NCBI RefSeq assembly: GCF_947179515.1
Contig: NC_067495.1
Coordinates: 93,812,923 to 93,876,922, forward strand
Direction of reading: 5' to 3'
DNA length: 64,000 nt
Origin: Apodemus sylvaticus
Taxonomy: Eukaryota > Chordata > Mammalia > Rodentia > Muridae
Shown: positions 1 through 11,417 of the stretch, one piece after another
How the letters are laid out: each line of letters starts with the position of its first letter
How positions within the stretch are numbered: the first letter of the stretch is position 1
Program-made: the position numbers and the translations under genes
The notes under the pieces: model-generated
Seen by the model: only the letters and a program-made list of their open reading frames with translations
What the model was told of the DNA's origin: nothing
Databases searched by the model: none

Positions 1-951
1 AGAACAGCCCTCCAAAGAGCTTCCACCTGAAACTTTATCCTGCTAAAAGGTAGAGTATGAGGAACACATCCGCTTAATTATTTGCATAGTTCTATGTGTC
101 TTTTCTTATATGGATAAATAGATAAACACAGTTGGTATGTGTTCATGAACTAAGTGCCCATATTTCTGTACTGAAGTGTGCATTTCAGAGCATTGCTCAT
201 TTTGTATCCCTTACACTGTTCTTCCCTTGTCCATTTTTTTTGCTGATCCCTGAGATTTGGATGGAGGAAAGGTGTCATCGTGGTCTCCTTTTGTATTTCA
301 CTTTCACTGTCACTTAATCTCTAAACACTGAAAAGTTATACACCTCAAAATAAACTTTTTGGACTAAGGTTCCTAGCAATCTATGTGTATAAACATAAGA
401 ATAAAAGGAAATGCTACACCATCCCCATGAGCTTAATTATAGTAGGCTCTATGCCATAACCTGTGAACTTCCTATCCACAAGCCTTTACCTCCAATTTCA
501 GTACCAGATGTTAATATCCCTCATGTTAACCAGGCCTCAAACCCACTATGAGAGTGGATGTTTACATCATAATGTCTGTATAACCATGGCAACATTGGAG
601 TAGCTCTTGACAGTAAAGGCATTGTCAGAGCATGCTATTTTCATCACAGTGTAAGAATATGGGTAAGATTTCATTCCTATAATGTCCAGAAGTACTCTCC
701 TCTGACTTTGGAAAACTTAGCCACATGGAACAATTTTTTTTTTTTATTAACTTTTAGATAGAGGTATTTTTTTGTCTTTAATTAAAGGGTGTGGTGCTTT
801 TATCATTAGTGTTTTCCTGCTGGGTTACTTAGTAAACCAAGGACAATGGCCAAGTTGTTTTCTTTTTGAATCTACCTGGAACATCAAGGTGTAGTATCTT
901 CTTCTTAGCTTTGTAATTTTCATTATATAGCGATGGTTCTGTGGGTTCAAG
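1..951 (+). repeat. Partial B module at left edge of array
   Basis: This is the 3' two-thirds of a short-form B module; its start lies outside the window. It aligns collinearly with 3547-4507 and with 23317-24264. It lacks the 167-bp internal duplication, because the text passes directly from GTATCTTCTT to the TTTGTAATTTTC segment near 895-920. It holds an octamer-like ATTTGCAT at 80-87 and the X-box-like ATAACCATGGCAAC at 580-593. I see no gene in it. Confidence 0.9.
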
Positions 952-3900
952 TATTTACTCCTTCCTGCTAATTCAGAACAGATTTCAAACATTGTGTGTT
1001 TTCTTTTTCTTTATACAAAGGAAGTAAAAACAGGTTATGGTAAAATTGCAGATTTACATTGAAAATGTTTGCGATAATATTGAAGAAATATATAGAATAA
1101 CATGTCCATTGTGAAAATATTTTTAGAATATTAGTGAGAAAAATGGTAGACAAAAGAATCGCTACTTACTTGTTTTTAAAAGGAAGTAGCAATATGTTAT
1201 GACAAGACTGAAAATTGACATGATAAATACATTTAATACAATTGTAGAAAAATACAGAATAACATGATAAACTTGAAGAATATCATGGAAAATTTTACAG
1301 ATAATCTGGTAGGCATGAAAATGTTTCTCTCTTTCTTGATGGAAGAATTATATATATTTTCTATTAAAATTGATGTTTACTTGGGAAGTATTTCTGATAA
1401 ACTTCAGGAATATGAAGAAAAGCATGTTAAATTTGAATATATCATAGAAAAGTATACAGATATATTGATAGGCATAAACTATTGCCAAATTGATTAAAAG
1501 TGTAATTACAAACATTTCTGATATATATATATAGCTGTCTCTGAATATGGATAATCTATCATATAGCCTCTCTGTGATCCTGGGAGCCCTGTTCTCTCGG
1601 TGTAGACAGGTATGTGCATGCTCTTGCTAGACCAGCTCTGTTGTTGTTCTAATTGCCTATGTAGTTCTATGGCCCTATCAGGTCTGAGTATAGATGGAAA
1701 TGGGAAGTCTCCTGTCCAAGGCTGCTCCAAGAATCTTATGACCTCAGGCATTCATGTTGTTTCACTGAGTAGTATGGGTGGTAACACATGTTTTATCTGG
1801 CCTCTCTGCACTCCTGAGTGGTTAGTTACTTCTGTACACCATTTGGATATGGCCAACTCTGGAAGACGATATTAACAAGCCAGAGAGAGAAAGAAGAAGC
1901 AATGATTCTGGGTTTAAATGATATCAATTTGCCACTTCCCATATAAATTTTCTCGACTCCATACACTGAAATAATATCTTAACAAGCACTATTTACTCTG
2001 TTAAACACCATTTAATTTCGGTCTAATATTTCCCTCCCAATTTCATGTCATCTTTAATATGTGATAATTCCCTAAGTTCAATTACTGCTGCCCATGTGAA
2101 CTTGGATATGAGTCTATCCACTGGAACACAGAAATGCTGCTCATTAGTTAGAACATATCTGCACACAGCTTCCAACGGCCACTTTATCCTCTTAAGAGGA
2201 GAAGGATGGAGAAAACATCCCATTAAGTATTTGTAAAATTCTGGCTGTCTGGTTTTATATGAATATCTATATAATCACAGTTGCTGTGAGTTCATGAACT
2301 AAGTGCTCATATTCCTGTATGGAAGTAAGCATTTCACAACAATGCTCATTTAGCATCCCTTATATTGTGCTTCCCTTGTCCTCTTTTGTGCATTTCTCTG
2401 TGATTTGGACAGTGTGAAAAGTGGCATTGTGGTTTCATTTGGGATTTCACTTCCACTGTCATTCAATCTCTAAACACTTGAAAGTTGATGGTCTTTACTA
2501 AAATTGATGCACCCTTCAAAACAGGCCTTTTGTAATAAGGTTCCTAAAATTCTTTGTGTATATAAATATAGAAGATAATGTTACTCTATCACCATGAGCA
2601 AAATTATAGTGGGTTCTGTCCTATAACTTATTATCACCATATCCATGTGACTTTAACAACAATGTCAGTATCAGACATTAAAAGTCCTCATGTTAATGAG
2701 TTCTCAAACCCACTAGGAGTGTGCATGTTTACCTCATAATGGTTGTATAACCACGGCAACAGCAGAGAAGCTCTTGACTCTACAGGTAGTGTCATAGAAT
2801 GCTGTTTCCATCATAGAATGCATGTTTTCCAGGTAAGAAAATGGATAAGGTTTTTATTCTATTCTGACTATGTAAAGCTATCCAGATGAAACATAATTCC
2901 TAGAAACTTTGAGATTGAGTTTTCTGTGTCTTTAGTTAAAGGGTGTGGTGCCATTAACATTAGGGCTTTCAATGAGGTTTTATTTGTTAAACAAGGACAA
3001 TGACCAAGTTGTGTTATTTTGGAAAATACTTGGAAAATCAAAGTTTGGTATCATATTCTGGTGACAATCATATTCTGGTGAAAATCGTGTCTGTGTTCAG
3101 ATGGAAATGGGAATTCTCCTGTCCCAGGCTTTTCCTAGCCTCTTATACACAAAGTGATTCAGTCTATTTCCTCTGATTAGTGCAAGTGGTCCTGCCTGTG
3201 TTATATGTCCTCTCTGCCCTCATGAGTGGTTTGATACCTCCTTGTACCAGGTGCATATGACCCACTTTGGCAAAGGATGTTTCAAAACCAGAGACAGAAA
3301 GAAGAATCGATGGTTCTTGTTTTAAAGGTCTGAAATTATTAACAACCAAATAAATTCTCGTACTTCCAAACACTGAAACACAATCTTAACTTGCTTCTGT
3401 TTACTATATTAAACACCCTTTATTTTCCCTCAAATTTACCCCACCCTATTTCATGTCATATTTCATAGTCGGTAATTCACTAAGGTCAATTCGTGCTGCC
3501 CATGTGAACTTGGATATGAGTCTATACTCTAGAATATAGAAAAGCTGCTAATTTGTTAGAACAGCCCTCCAAAGAGCTTCCACCTGAAATTTTATCCTCC
3601 TAAGTGGTAGAGTATGAGGAACACATCCACTTAATTATTTGCATAGTTCTGTGTGTCTTGTCTTATATGGATAAATAGATAAACACAGTTGGTATGTGTT
3701 CATGAACTAAGTGCCCATATTTCTGTACTGAAGAGAGCATTTCAGAGCATTGCTCATTATGTATCCCTTACACTGTTCTTCCCTTGTACATTTTTTTTTT
3801 TTTTGCTGATCCCTGAGATTTGGATGGAGGAAAGGTGTCATTGTGGTATCCTTTTGTATTTCACTTTCACTGTCACTTAATCTCTAAACACTGAAAAGTT

Positions 3901-4507
3901 ATACACTTCAAAAGAAACTTTTGGACTAAGGTTCCTAGCAATCTATGTGTATAAACATAAGCATAAAAGGAAATGCTACACCATCCCCATGAGCAAAATT
4001 ATAGTAGACTCTATGCTATAACCTGTGAACTTCCTATCCACAAGCCTTTACCTCCAATTTCAGTACCAGATGTTAAAATCCCTCATGTTAACCAGGCCTA
4101 AAACCAACTAAGAGAGTGGATGTTTACATCATAATGGCTGTATAAACATGGCAACATTGGAGTAGCTCTTGACTGTAAAGACATTGTCATTGCATGCAAT
4201 TTCATCACAGTGTAAGAACATGGGTAAGATTTTTTTTCCTATAATGCCCAGAAGTACTCTCCTCTGTCTTTGGAAAACCTAGCCAGGGGGAACCATTTTT
4301 TTTAAACTTTTAGATAGAGGTATTTTTTTGTCTTTAGTTAAAGGGTGTGGTGCTTTTATCATGAGTGTTTTCCATCTGAGTGACTTAGTTAAACAAGGAC
4401 AATGGCCAAGCTGTTTCCTTTTAGAATCTAACTGGAACATCAAGGTGTAGTATCTTCTTCTTAGCTTTGTAATTTTCATTATATAGTGATGGTTCTGTGG
4501 GTTCAAG
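952..4507 (+). repeat. Array unit 1 (short form, 3,556 bp)
   Basis: M is 952-1690, A is 1691-3100 and B is 3101-4507. Boundaries are set by the paralogous A and B starts (ATGGAAATGGGAA) and by the end of B at GGGTTCAAG. B lacks the 167-bp duplication. This unit shares private variants with unit 5, for example GAAATGCTGCTC and GGAGAAAACATCCC in A, which fits their being the two copies of a 23.3-kb block. M carries an open 77-codon frame (1264-1497). The open frame at the start of B is closed by a stop after 18 codons. I see no convincing gene. Confidence 0.9.
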
Positions 4508-4887
4508 TATTTATTCCTTCCTGCTAATTCAGAACAGACTTTAAACATTGTGTGGTTTCTTTTTCTTTATACAAAGGAATTAAAAAACATTTTATGGTAA
4601 AATTGAAGATTTACATTGAAAATATTTCCGATAATATTGAAGAAATATATAGAAAAATATGTCCACTGTGAAAATATTTTTAGAATATTAGTGAGAAAAA
4701 TGGTACACAAAAAATCGTTGCTTACTTGTTTTTAAAAGGAAGTAGCAGTATGTTATGACAAGACTGAAAATTTTCATGATAAATACATTTAATACAAATG
4801 TAAAAAAATACAGAATAACATGATAAACTTGAAGATTATCATGGAAAATTTTACAGATAATCTGGTAGTCATAAAAATGTTTCTCTC
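4508..4887 (+). repeat. Array unit 2, left part of M spacer
   Basis: This is the 5' half of the M spacer, interrupted at 4887/4888 by the L1 insertion. It resumes at 12376. Its last 15 bp (4873-4887) are the 5' copy of the target-site duplication. Where most uninterrupted units read CATGAAAATG, this one reads CATAAAAATG. That lengthens the A run and makes a better L1 endonuclease site on the bottom strand (TTTTT/ATG). Confidence 0.88.
4873..4887 (+). repeat. Target-site duplication, 5' copy, L1 copy 1
   Basis: AAAAATGTTTCTCTC directly precedes the first base of the L1. It matches the 5' flank of copy 2 exactly and the 3' flank of copy 2 exactly. The 3' flank of copy 1 has since changed. Confidence 0.85.
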
Positions 4888-6076
4888 GGGCAGTTCAGCA
4901 GTGGCTAGTCCAGCCGAAGGGCCATCAGCAGTGGAACCAAGGCGACACAGGGTCCTGTTAGGCCCTGTGCCCAAGACCACTGACCTTCGCTGACCAGCCG
5001 GGCTACAAGCAGCTGCGGTTTTGCGGAGCCTTTTGCTACAAGGACGCCACTTCAGAACTCGGCCTCCTGCCAGACAGGAGATGCTCACCTCCCTCTTGGT
5101 TTCGGACTCCAGACAGATCGGACAGACTGAGGTACACAAACATAATCCGAGGCCAACACCGCAGGGGTCTGAGCCCGACGGGCGTTGGCCTGCACCCAGG
5201 CCTTGGGCTGTTCGGGGTGCCATCGGGGTGCCAACACAGCCAGGAGGTTTTTTTGCACAGGCTGGTGTGCACGCCGCCATTTTGCCTACAGGACCCAGAG
5301 TGCTCAGGAGGGCAGAGACGGCTAACAAGCATAGCCTGAGGCTAACAACGCGGTGGTCTGGACCCCAACAGGCCCTGGACTGACCCCAAGAACTGGGCGG
5401 CTTGGTGGGCCATCTGTGTGTCAACCCACCCAGGAGGTTGTTAGCACAGCAGACTCTCCCGGCACTTTCCTGGAGCGCGAGCAAGCACGCCCCCCATCCT
5501 GGTCACCTGGCAGACCCAATTATCAGTCATAGGCCTAGGGGAACTTTGCTCGGACCTTGGACTCCCAGGCTTTTGCCTGGACTTAGGCCCTGGGAGGCCA
5601 GGTTAATCTTGTGTGCACCAGCCCGGTTGGGGGATCGGCTGGCCAGCTGAGTGGTCAGAACACAGGGGAGGTCCCGGCAGCACACAATGTCTGCGCACCC
5701 TGGGGGGTACACACGGGCTCCATCTGGTCCACAGACACAATCTGGGGCAAGGCCTCAGGCGGGAGCCCTCAGCTCAACTCTCCCCACTTCCGGATCCAGA
5801 TCAGCCTGGGCGGCGGCCCCACATCCACAGGTCCTGCAAGAGGCTAGAGGGGCTTCCGGGCAGCCAGCTGGGAGAAGTTGGTGTGCTCAGGTGAATCCAG
5901 CAGGCCCCAGCGGAAGCCTTCAGGTGCCTGCTTCGGGATCTGAACAGCCTGAGCAGCAGCACCCTGTCTACAGGCAGTGGAGGAGGTAAGCTGTGCACCA
6001 GAGGCCAACTGGGAAAGGGCAGCTTGCACTGGTGAGTCCAGCACTGACAAGACAAACTAACACCAGTGAGAACTAG
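4888..6076 (+). promoter_or_regulatory. L1 5'UTR / internal promoter region, copy 1
   Basis: This 1,189-bp GC-rich, CpG-bearing leader contrasts sharply with the AT-rich array. In murid L1s this region is the internal RNA polymerase II promoter. It starts with GGG at the insertion junction, as expected for a full-length 5' end. It contains an imperfect internal direct repeat of about 189 bp: the segment around 5105-5260 aligns with 5294-5448, with paired landmarks GGCCAACACCGC (5151) and GGCTAACAACGC (5340), and GCCAGGAGG and CCCAGGAGG further on. I see no long ORF on the plus strand. An open frame on the minus strand is discussed under findings. Confidence 0.82.
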
Positions 6077-7281
6077 ATGGCAAAAGGCAAATGCAGGAAC
6101 GTCACTAACAGAAATCAAGGCAATATGGCAACATCTGAACCCAATTCTCCTCTACCAACATGTCCTGGATACCCAATCAACCAGTAAAACAAGATTTGGA
6201 TCTAAAATCACTGGTCATGATGCTGATACAGGAACGCATGAAGGACATACTTAAAGAAATTCAGAAGAAAATGGATCAAAAGTTAGAAGCCCTTGCAAAG
6301 GAAACACAAAAATCATTGAAAGAAATCCAGGACAATACAAAAGCCAACAATGAGGAAACACAAAAAACACTTAAAGAAATACAGGAGAACTTTGGTCAAC
6401 ATACTGAGGTCATGAAAGAGGAAACACAAAAATATCTTAAAGAATTAAAAGAAAGCACAAACAAGCAAGTGAAGGAGCTAAGCAAAACCATCCAGGATCT
6501 AAAATCAAAAGTAGAAACAACTAAGAAAACTCAAAGGGAGATAACTTTGGAGATAGGAAGCCTTGGGGAGAAACCAGGGGACAGAGATGCAAATATCAAC
6601 AACAGAATACAAGAGATAGAAGAAAGAATCTCAGATGCTGAAGATTCCATAGAAACCATGGACTCAACAGTTAAAGAAAATGCAAAATGCAAAAAGTTTG
6701 TAACTCATAATATCCAGGAAATCCAGGACACAATGAGAAGACCAAACCTAAGGATTATAGGCATAGATGAGAGTGAAGATTTACAACTTAAAGGGCCAGC
6801 AAATATCTTCAATAAAATTATGGAAGAAAACGTCCCTAACCTAAAGAGAGAGATGCCCATGAATATACAAGAAGCCTACAGAACTCCAAACAGACTGGAC
6901 CAGAACAGAAATACTTCCCGTCACATAATAATCAAAACACCAAATGTTCTAAACAAAGAAAGAATACTAAAGGCAGTAAGAGAAAAAGGCCAAGTAACTT
7001 ATAAAGGAAGACCTATCAGAATCACAGCAAACTTTTCACCTGAGACTATGAAGGCTAGAAGGTCCTGGGCAGATCTCATGCAGACTCTAAGAGAACACAA
7101 ATGCCAACCAAAACTACTATATCCAGTAAAACTCTCAATCATCGTAGATGGAGAAACTAAGATGTTTCATGACAAAACCAAGTTTACCCAATATCTATCC
7201 ACAAACCCAGCCCTACAAAGGATAATAGGAGGACAACACCAATACAAGGAGGGAAACTTCACCCTGGAAAAAGCAAGATAG
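6077..7281 (+). pseudogene. L1 ORF1 (RNA-binding ORF1p), frameshifted
   Basis: ORF1p is the trimeric nucleic-acid-binding chaperone of the L1 ribonucleoprotein. The start codon is inferred from copy 2 (29384), where the frame is intact. Here one base is missing near 6172-6180 compared with copy 2, so the frame meets a stop about 36 codons in. The rest of the protein is open from an internal ATG at 6160, giving 373 codons that carry the coiled-coil region, the RRM-like core (RRPNLRIIGI) and the C-terminal domain (REKGQVTYKGRPIRI). An internal start could in principle give an N-truncated product, but I have no evidence that it is used. Confidence 0.88.
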
Positions 7282-7340
7282 TAACCTTTCATCAAACCCA
7301 AAAAAAGTTAAGCAATCAAATTTAAAAAATAACGTCAAAA

Positions 7341-10300
7341 ATGATAGGAAGTAACAATCACTATTCCTTAATATCTCTTAACATCAATGGACTTAATGCC
7401 CCAATAAAAAGACACAGACTAACTGACTGGATACGTAAACAGGACCCTAAATTTTGCTGCTTACAGGAAACACACCTCAGGGTCAAAGACAAACACTACC
7501 TTAGTGTAAAACGCTGGAAGACAATTTTACAAGCAAATGGTCTCAGGAAACAAGCTGGAGTAGCCATTTTAATATCAGATAAAATTGACTTTCAACCCAA
7601 AGTGATCAAAAGAGACTCTGAAGGAAACTTCTTGCTGGTCAAAGGAAAAATACAACAAGAAGAACTCTCAATCCTGAACATCTATGCTCCAAATGCAAGG
7701 GCACCCTCTTTCGTAAAAGAAACTTTACTAAAACTCAAAGCACACATTGCACCTAACACAATAATTGTGGGTGACTTCAACACTGCACTTTCCTCACTGG
7801 ACTGATCAGGAAAACAGAAACTAAACAGGGACACAATGAAACTAATTGAGGCTTTGGACCAATTAGATTTAACAGATATATATATAACATTCTATCCTAA
7901 AACAAAAGAATATACCTTTTTCTCAGCACCTCATGGCACCTTCTCCAAAATCGACCATATAATTGGTCAAAAGACAGACATCAACAAATATAAGAAGATC
8001 GAACTAATCCCATGCCTCCTATCAGATCACTATGGAGTAAAAGTGGTCTTCAATAGCAACAAAAACAACAGAAAACCCACATACACGTGGAAACTGAACA
8101 ATATTCTACTCAATGATACCTTGGTCAAGGAAGAAATAAAGAAAGAAATTAAAGACTTTTTAGAACACAATGAAAATGAAAACACAACATACCCAAATCT
8201 ATGGAACACAATGAAAGCAGTGCTAAGAGGAAAACTCATAGCCCTGATTGCCTCCAAAAAGAAAATGGAGAGAGCATACATTACCATCTTAATGACACAC
8301 CTGAAAGCCCTGGAACAAAAAGAAGCTATTTCACCCAGGAGGAGTAGAAGGCAGGAAATCATCAAACTCCGGGCCGAAATCAATCAAGTAGAAACAAAGA
8401 GAACCATACAAAAAATCAACAAAACCAGGAGCTGGTTCGTGGGGAAAATCAACAAGATAGATAAACCCTTAGCCAGACTGACCAAAGGGCAAAGAGAAAG
8501 AATCCAAATTAACAAAATTAGAAATGAAAAGGGAGATATAACAACAGAAACTGAGGAAATCCAAAAAATCATCAGATCCTACTACAAGAGACTGTACTCA
8601 ACACAACTGGAGAATCTGGAGGAAATGAACAATTTCCTTGACAGATACCAAATACCAAAATTAAATCAGGACCAACACTAGACCATCTAAACAGTCCCAT
8701 AACGCCCAAAGAAATAGAAGGAGTCATGGAAAGTCTTCCAACCAAAAAAAAAAGCACAGGACCAGACGGTTTCAGTGCAGAATTCTATCAGACCTTCAAA
8801 CAAGATTTAACACCAATACTCTTCAAACTATTCCACAAAATAGAACACAGAAGGAACACTACCCAATTCCTTCTATGAAGCCACAATTACACTGATACCA
8901 AAGCCACACAAAGATCAAACAAAGAAAGAGAACATCAGACCAAATTCCCTTATGAACATCGATGCAAAAATACTCAATAAAATTCTTGCCAACCGAATCC
9001 AAGAACACATCAAAACGATCATCCACCCTGATCAAGTAGGCTTTATCCCGGGAATGCAGGGTTGGTTCAATATAAGGAAATCCATCAATGCAATCCACTA
9101 CATAAGCAAACTCAAAGAACAAAACCACATGGTCATTTCATTGGATGCTGAAAAAGCACTTGACAAAATTCAGCATCCTTTCATGCTTAAAGTCTTGGAG
9201 AGAACAGGAATTTAAGGCCCATACCTAAACATAGTAAAAGCAATATACAGCAAACCGGTAGCCAGCATCAAACTAAATGGAGAGAAACTTGAAGCAATCC
9301 CACTGAAATCAGGGACCAGACAAGGCTGCCCCCTTTCTCCTTACCTTTTCAATATTGTACTTGAGGTACTAGCTCGGGCAATTCGACAACATAAGGAGGT
9401 CAAAGGGATACAAATTGGAAAGGAAGAAGTCAAACTATCATTATTTGCAGACGACCTGATTGTCTACCTAAGTGACCCAAAAAACTCCACAAGAGAGCTC
9501 CTACAGCTGATAAACAACTTCAACAAAGTGGCAGGTTATAAAATCAACACAAGCAAATCAGTGGCCTTCCTTTATTCAAAGGATAAGCAGGCTGAGAAAG
9601 AAATTGGGGAAATGACCCCCTTCACAATAGCCACAAGCAGTATAAAGTATCTTGGGGTGACTCTTACCAAACATGTGAAAGATATGTATGACAAGAACTT
9701 CAAGACTCTGAAGAAGGTAGTGGAAGAAGACCTCAAAAAATGGGAAAACCTCCCATGCTCATGGATCGGTAGAATCAATATAGTTAAAATGGCCATTTTG
9801 CCAAAAGCAATATACAGATTCAATGCAAGACCCATCAAAATCCCAACTCAATTCTTCACAGAGTTAGAAAGAGCAATTATCAAATTCATCTGGAACAACA
9901 AAAAACCCAGGATAGCTAAAACTATTCTCAGCAACAAAAGAAAATCTGGGGGAATCAGTATGCCTGACCTCAAGCAATACTACAGAGTAATAGTGTTAAA
10001 AACTGCATGGTATTGGTACAGTGACAGGCAGGAGGATCAATGGAACAGGATTGAAGATCCAGAAATGAACCCACACACCTATGGCCACTTGATCCTTGAC
10101 AAAGAGGCTGAAAACATCCAATGGAAAAAAAGATAGCCTTTTCAACAAATGGTGCTGGTTCAACTGGAGGTCAGCATGCAGAAGAATGCGAATTGATCCA
10201 TCCTTGTCTCATTGTACTAAGCTCAAATCCAAATGGATCAAGGACCTCCACATAAAGCCAGACACTCTGAAGCTAATAGAAAAGAAACTGGGGAAGACCC

Positions 10301-11172
10301 TTGAGGACATCGGTACAGGGAGAAAGTTTCTGAACAGAACACCAATAGCATATGCTCTAAGAGCAAGAATTGACAAATGGGACTTCATAAAATTACAAAG
10401 TTTCTGTAAAGCAAAGGACACCATCAAGAGGACAAATCGGCAACCAACAAATTGGGAAAAGATCTTCACCAATCCTACATCAGATAGAGGGCTAATATCC
10501 AATATATATAAAGAACTCAAGAAGTTAGACTCCAGAAAACCGAACAACCCTATTGAAAAATGGGGTACAGAGTTAAACAAAGAATTCTCACCTGAAGAAC
10601 TTCGGATGTCAGAGAAGCATCTTAAAAAATGCTCAACTTCATTAGTCATTAGGGAAATGCAAATCAAAACAACCCTGAGATTTCATCTTACACCAGTCAG
10701 AATGGCTAAGATTAAAAATTCAGGAGACAGCAGGTGTTGGAGAGGGTGTGGAGAAAGAGGAACACTCCTCCACTGCTGGTGGGGTTGCAAATTGGTACAA
10801 CCACTCTGGAAATCAGTCTGGCGGTTCCTCTGAAAACTGGGCACCTCACTTCCAGAAGATCCTGCTATACCACTCCTGGGAATATACCCAGAGGATTCCC
10901 CACCATGTAATAAGGATACATGCTCTACTATGTTCATAGCAGCCCTATTTATAATTGCCAGATGCTGTAAAGAACCCAGGTATCCCTCAACAGAAGAGTG
11001 GATGCAAAAAATGTGGTATATCTACACAATGGAGTACTATTCAGCCATTAGAAACAATGAATTCATGAAATTCTTAGGCAAATGTATGGAGCTAGAGAAC
11101 ATCATACTAAGTGAGGTAACCCAGACTCAAAAGGTGAATCATGGTATGCACTCACTAATAAGTGGATATTAA
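7341..11172 (+). pseudogene. L1 ORF2 (endonuclease and reverse transcriptase), broken
   Basis: ORF2p normally has an N-terminal APE-type endonuclease, a central reverse transcriptase and a C-terminal Cys motif. The endonuclease text is recognisable from 7356 (SLISLNINGLNAPIKRHRL, then CLQETHL). The RT active-site FADD is at 9444-9455. The CX3CX7HX4C motif is at 10735-10788. The frame ends in ISGY at 11170. Lesions include a TGA at 7803-7805 (CGA in copy 2), a 2-bp insertion before the stop at 8679-8681, an extra C near 8843-8850 that copy 2 shares, a TAA at 9213-9215 that copy 2 shares, an extra A near 10125 and a TGA at 10831-10833. No functional ORF2p can be made. Confidence 0.92.
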
Positions 11173-11417
11173 CCTAGAAAACTGGAATACCCAAAACATA
11201 ATCCACACATCAAATGAGGTACAAGAAGAAAGGAGGAGTGGCCCCTGGTTCTGGGAAGACTCAGTGAAGCAGTATTCGGCAAAACCAGAACGGGGAATTG
11301 GGAAGGAGTGGGTTGGGGGACAGGGGAAGAGAAGGGGGCTTACGGGACTTTCGGGGAGTGGGGGGCTAGAAAAGGGGAAATCATTTGAAATGTAAATAAA
11401 TTATATCGAAAAAAAAA
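11173..11417 (+). other. L1 3'UTR, polypurine tract and A tract, copy 1
   Basis: This is a short 3'UTR with a long G-rich run (about 11290-11375) made of repeated GGG and GGGG blocks separated by one to seven bases, which is typical of rodent L1 and can in principle form G-quadruplexes. It ends TTTGAAATGTAAATAAATTATATCG followed by nine A's (11409-11417), with AATAAA as the proximal polyadenylation signal. Transcription evidently read through this signal in the source element, because foreign DNA follows. Confidence 0.85.

Noticed and set aside
3780..3805. Poly-T runs in B as retroposon tails
   Set aside because: The runs (for example 3788-3804 and 27100-27111) vary in length between units at one homologous position and have no element next to them, so they are simple-sequence variation.
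8030..8383. Minus-strand frames inside L1 ORF2
   Set aside because: These are shadows of the ORF2 coding sequence (for example 8030-8383, 9572-9838, 10209-10667 and their copy-2 equivalents).
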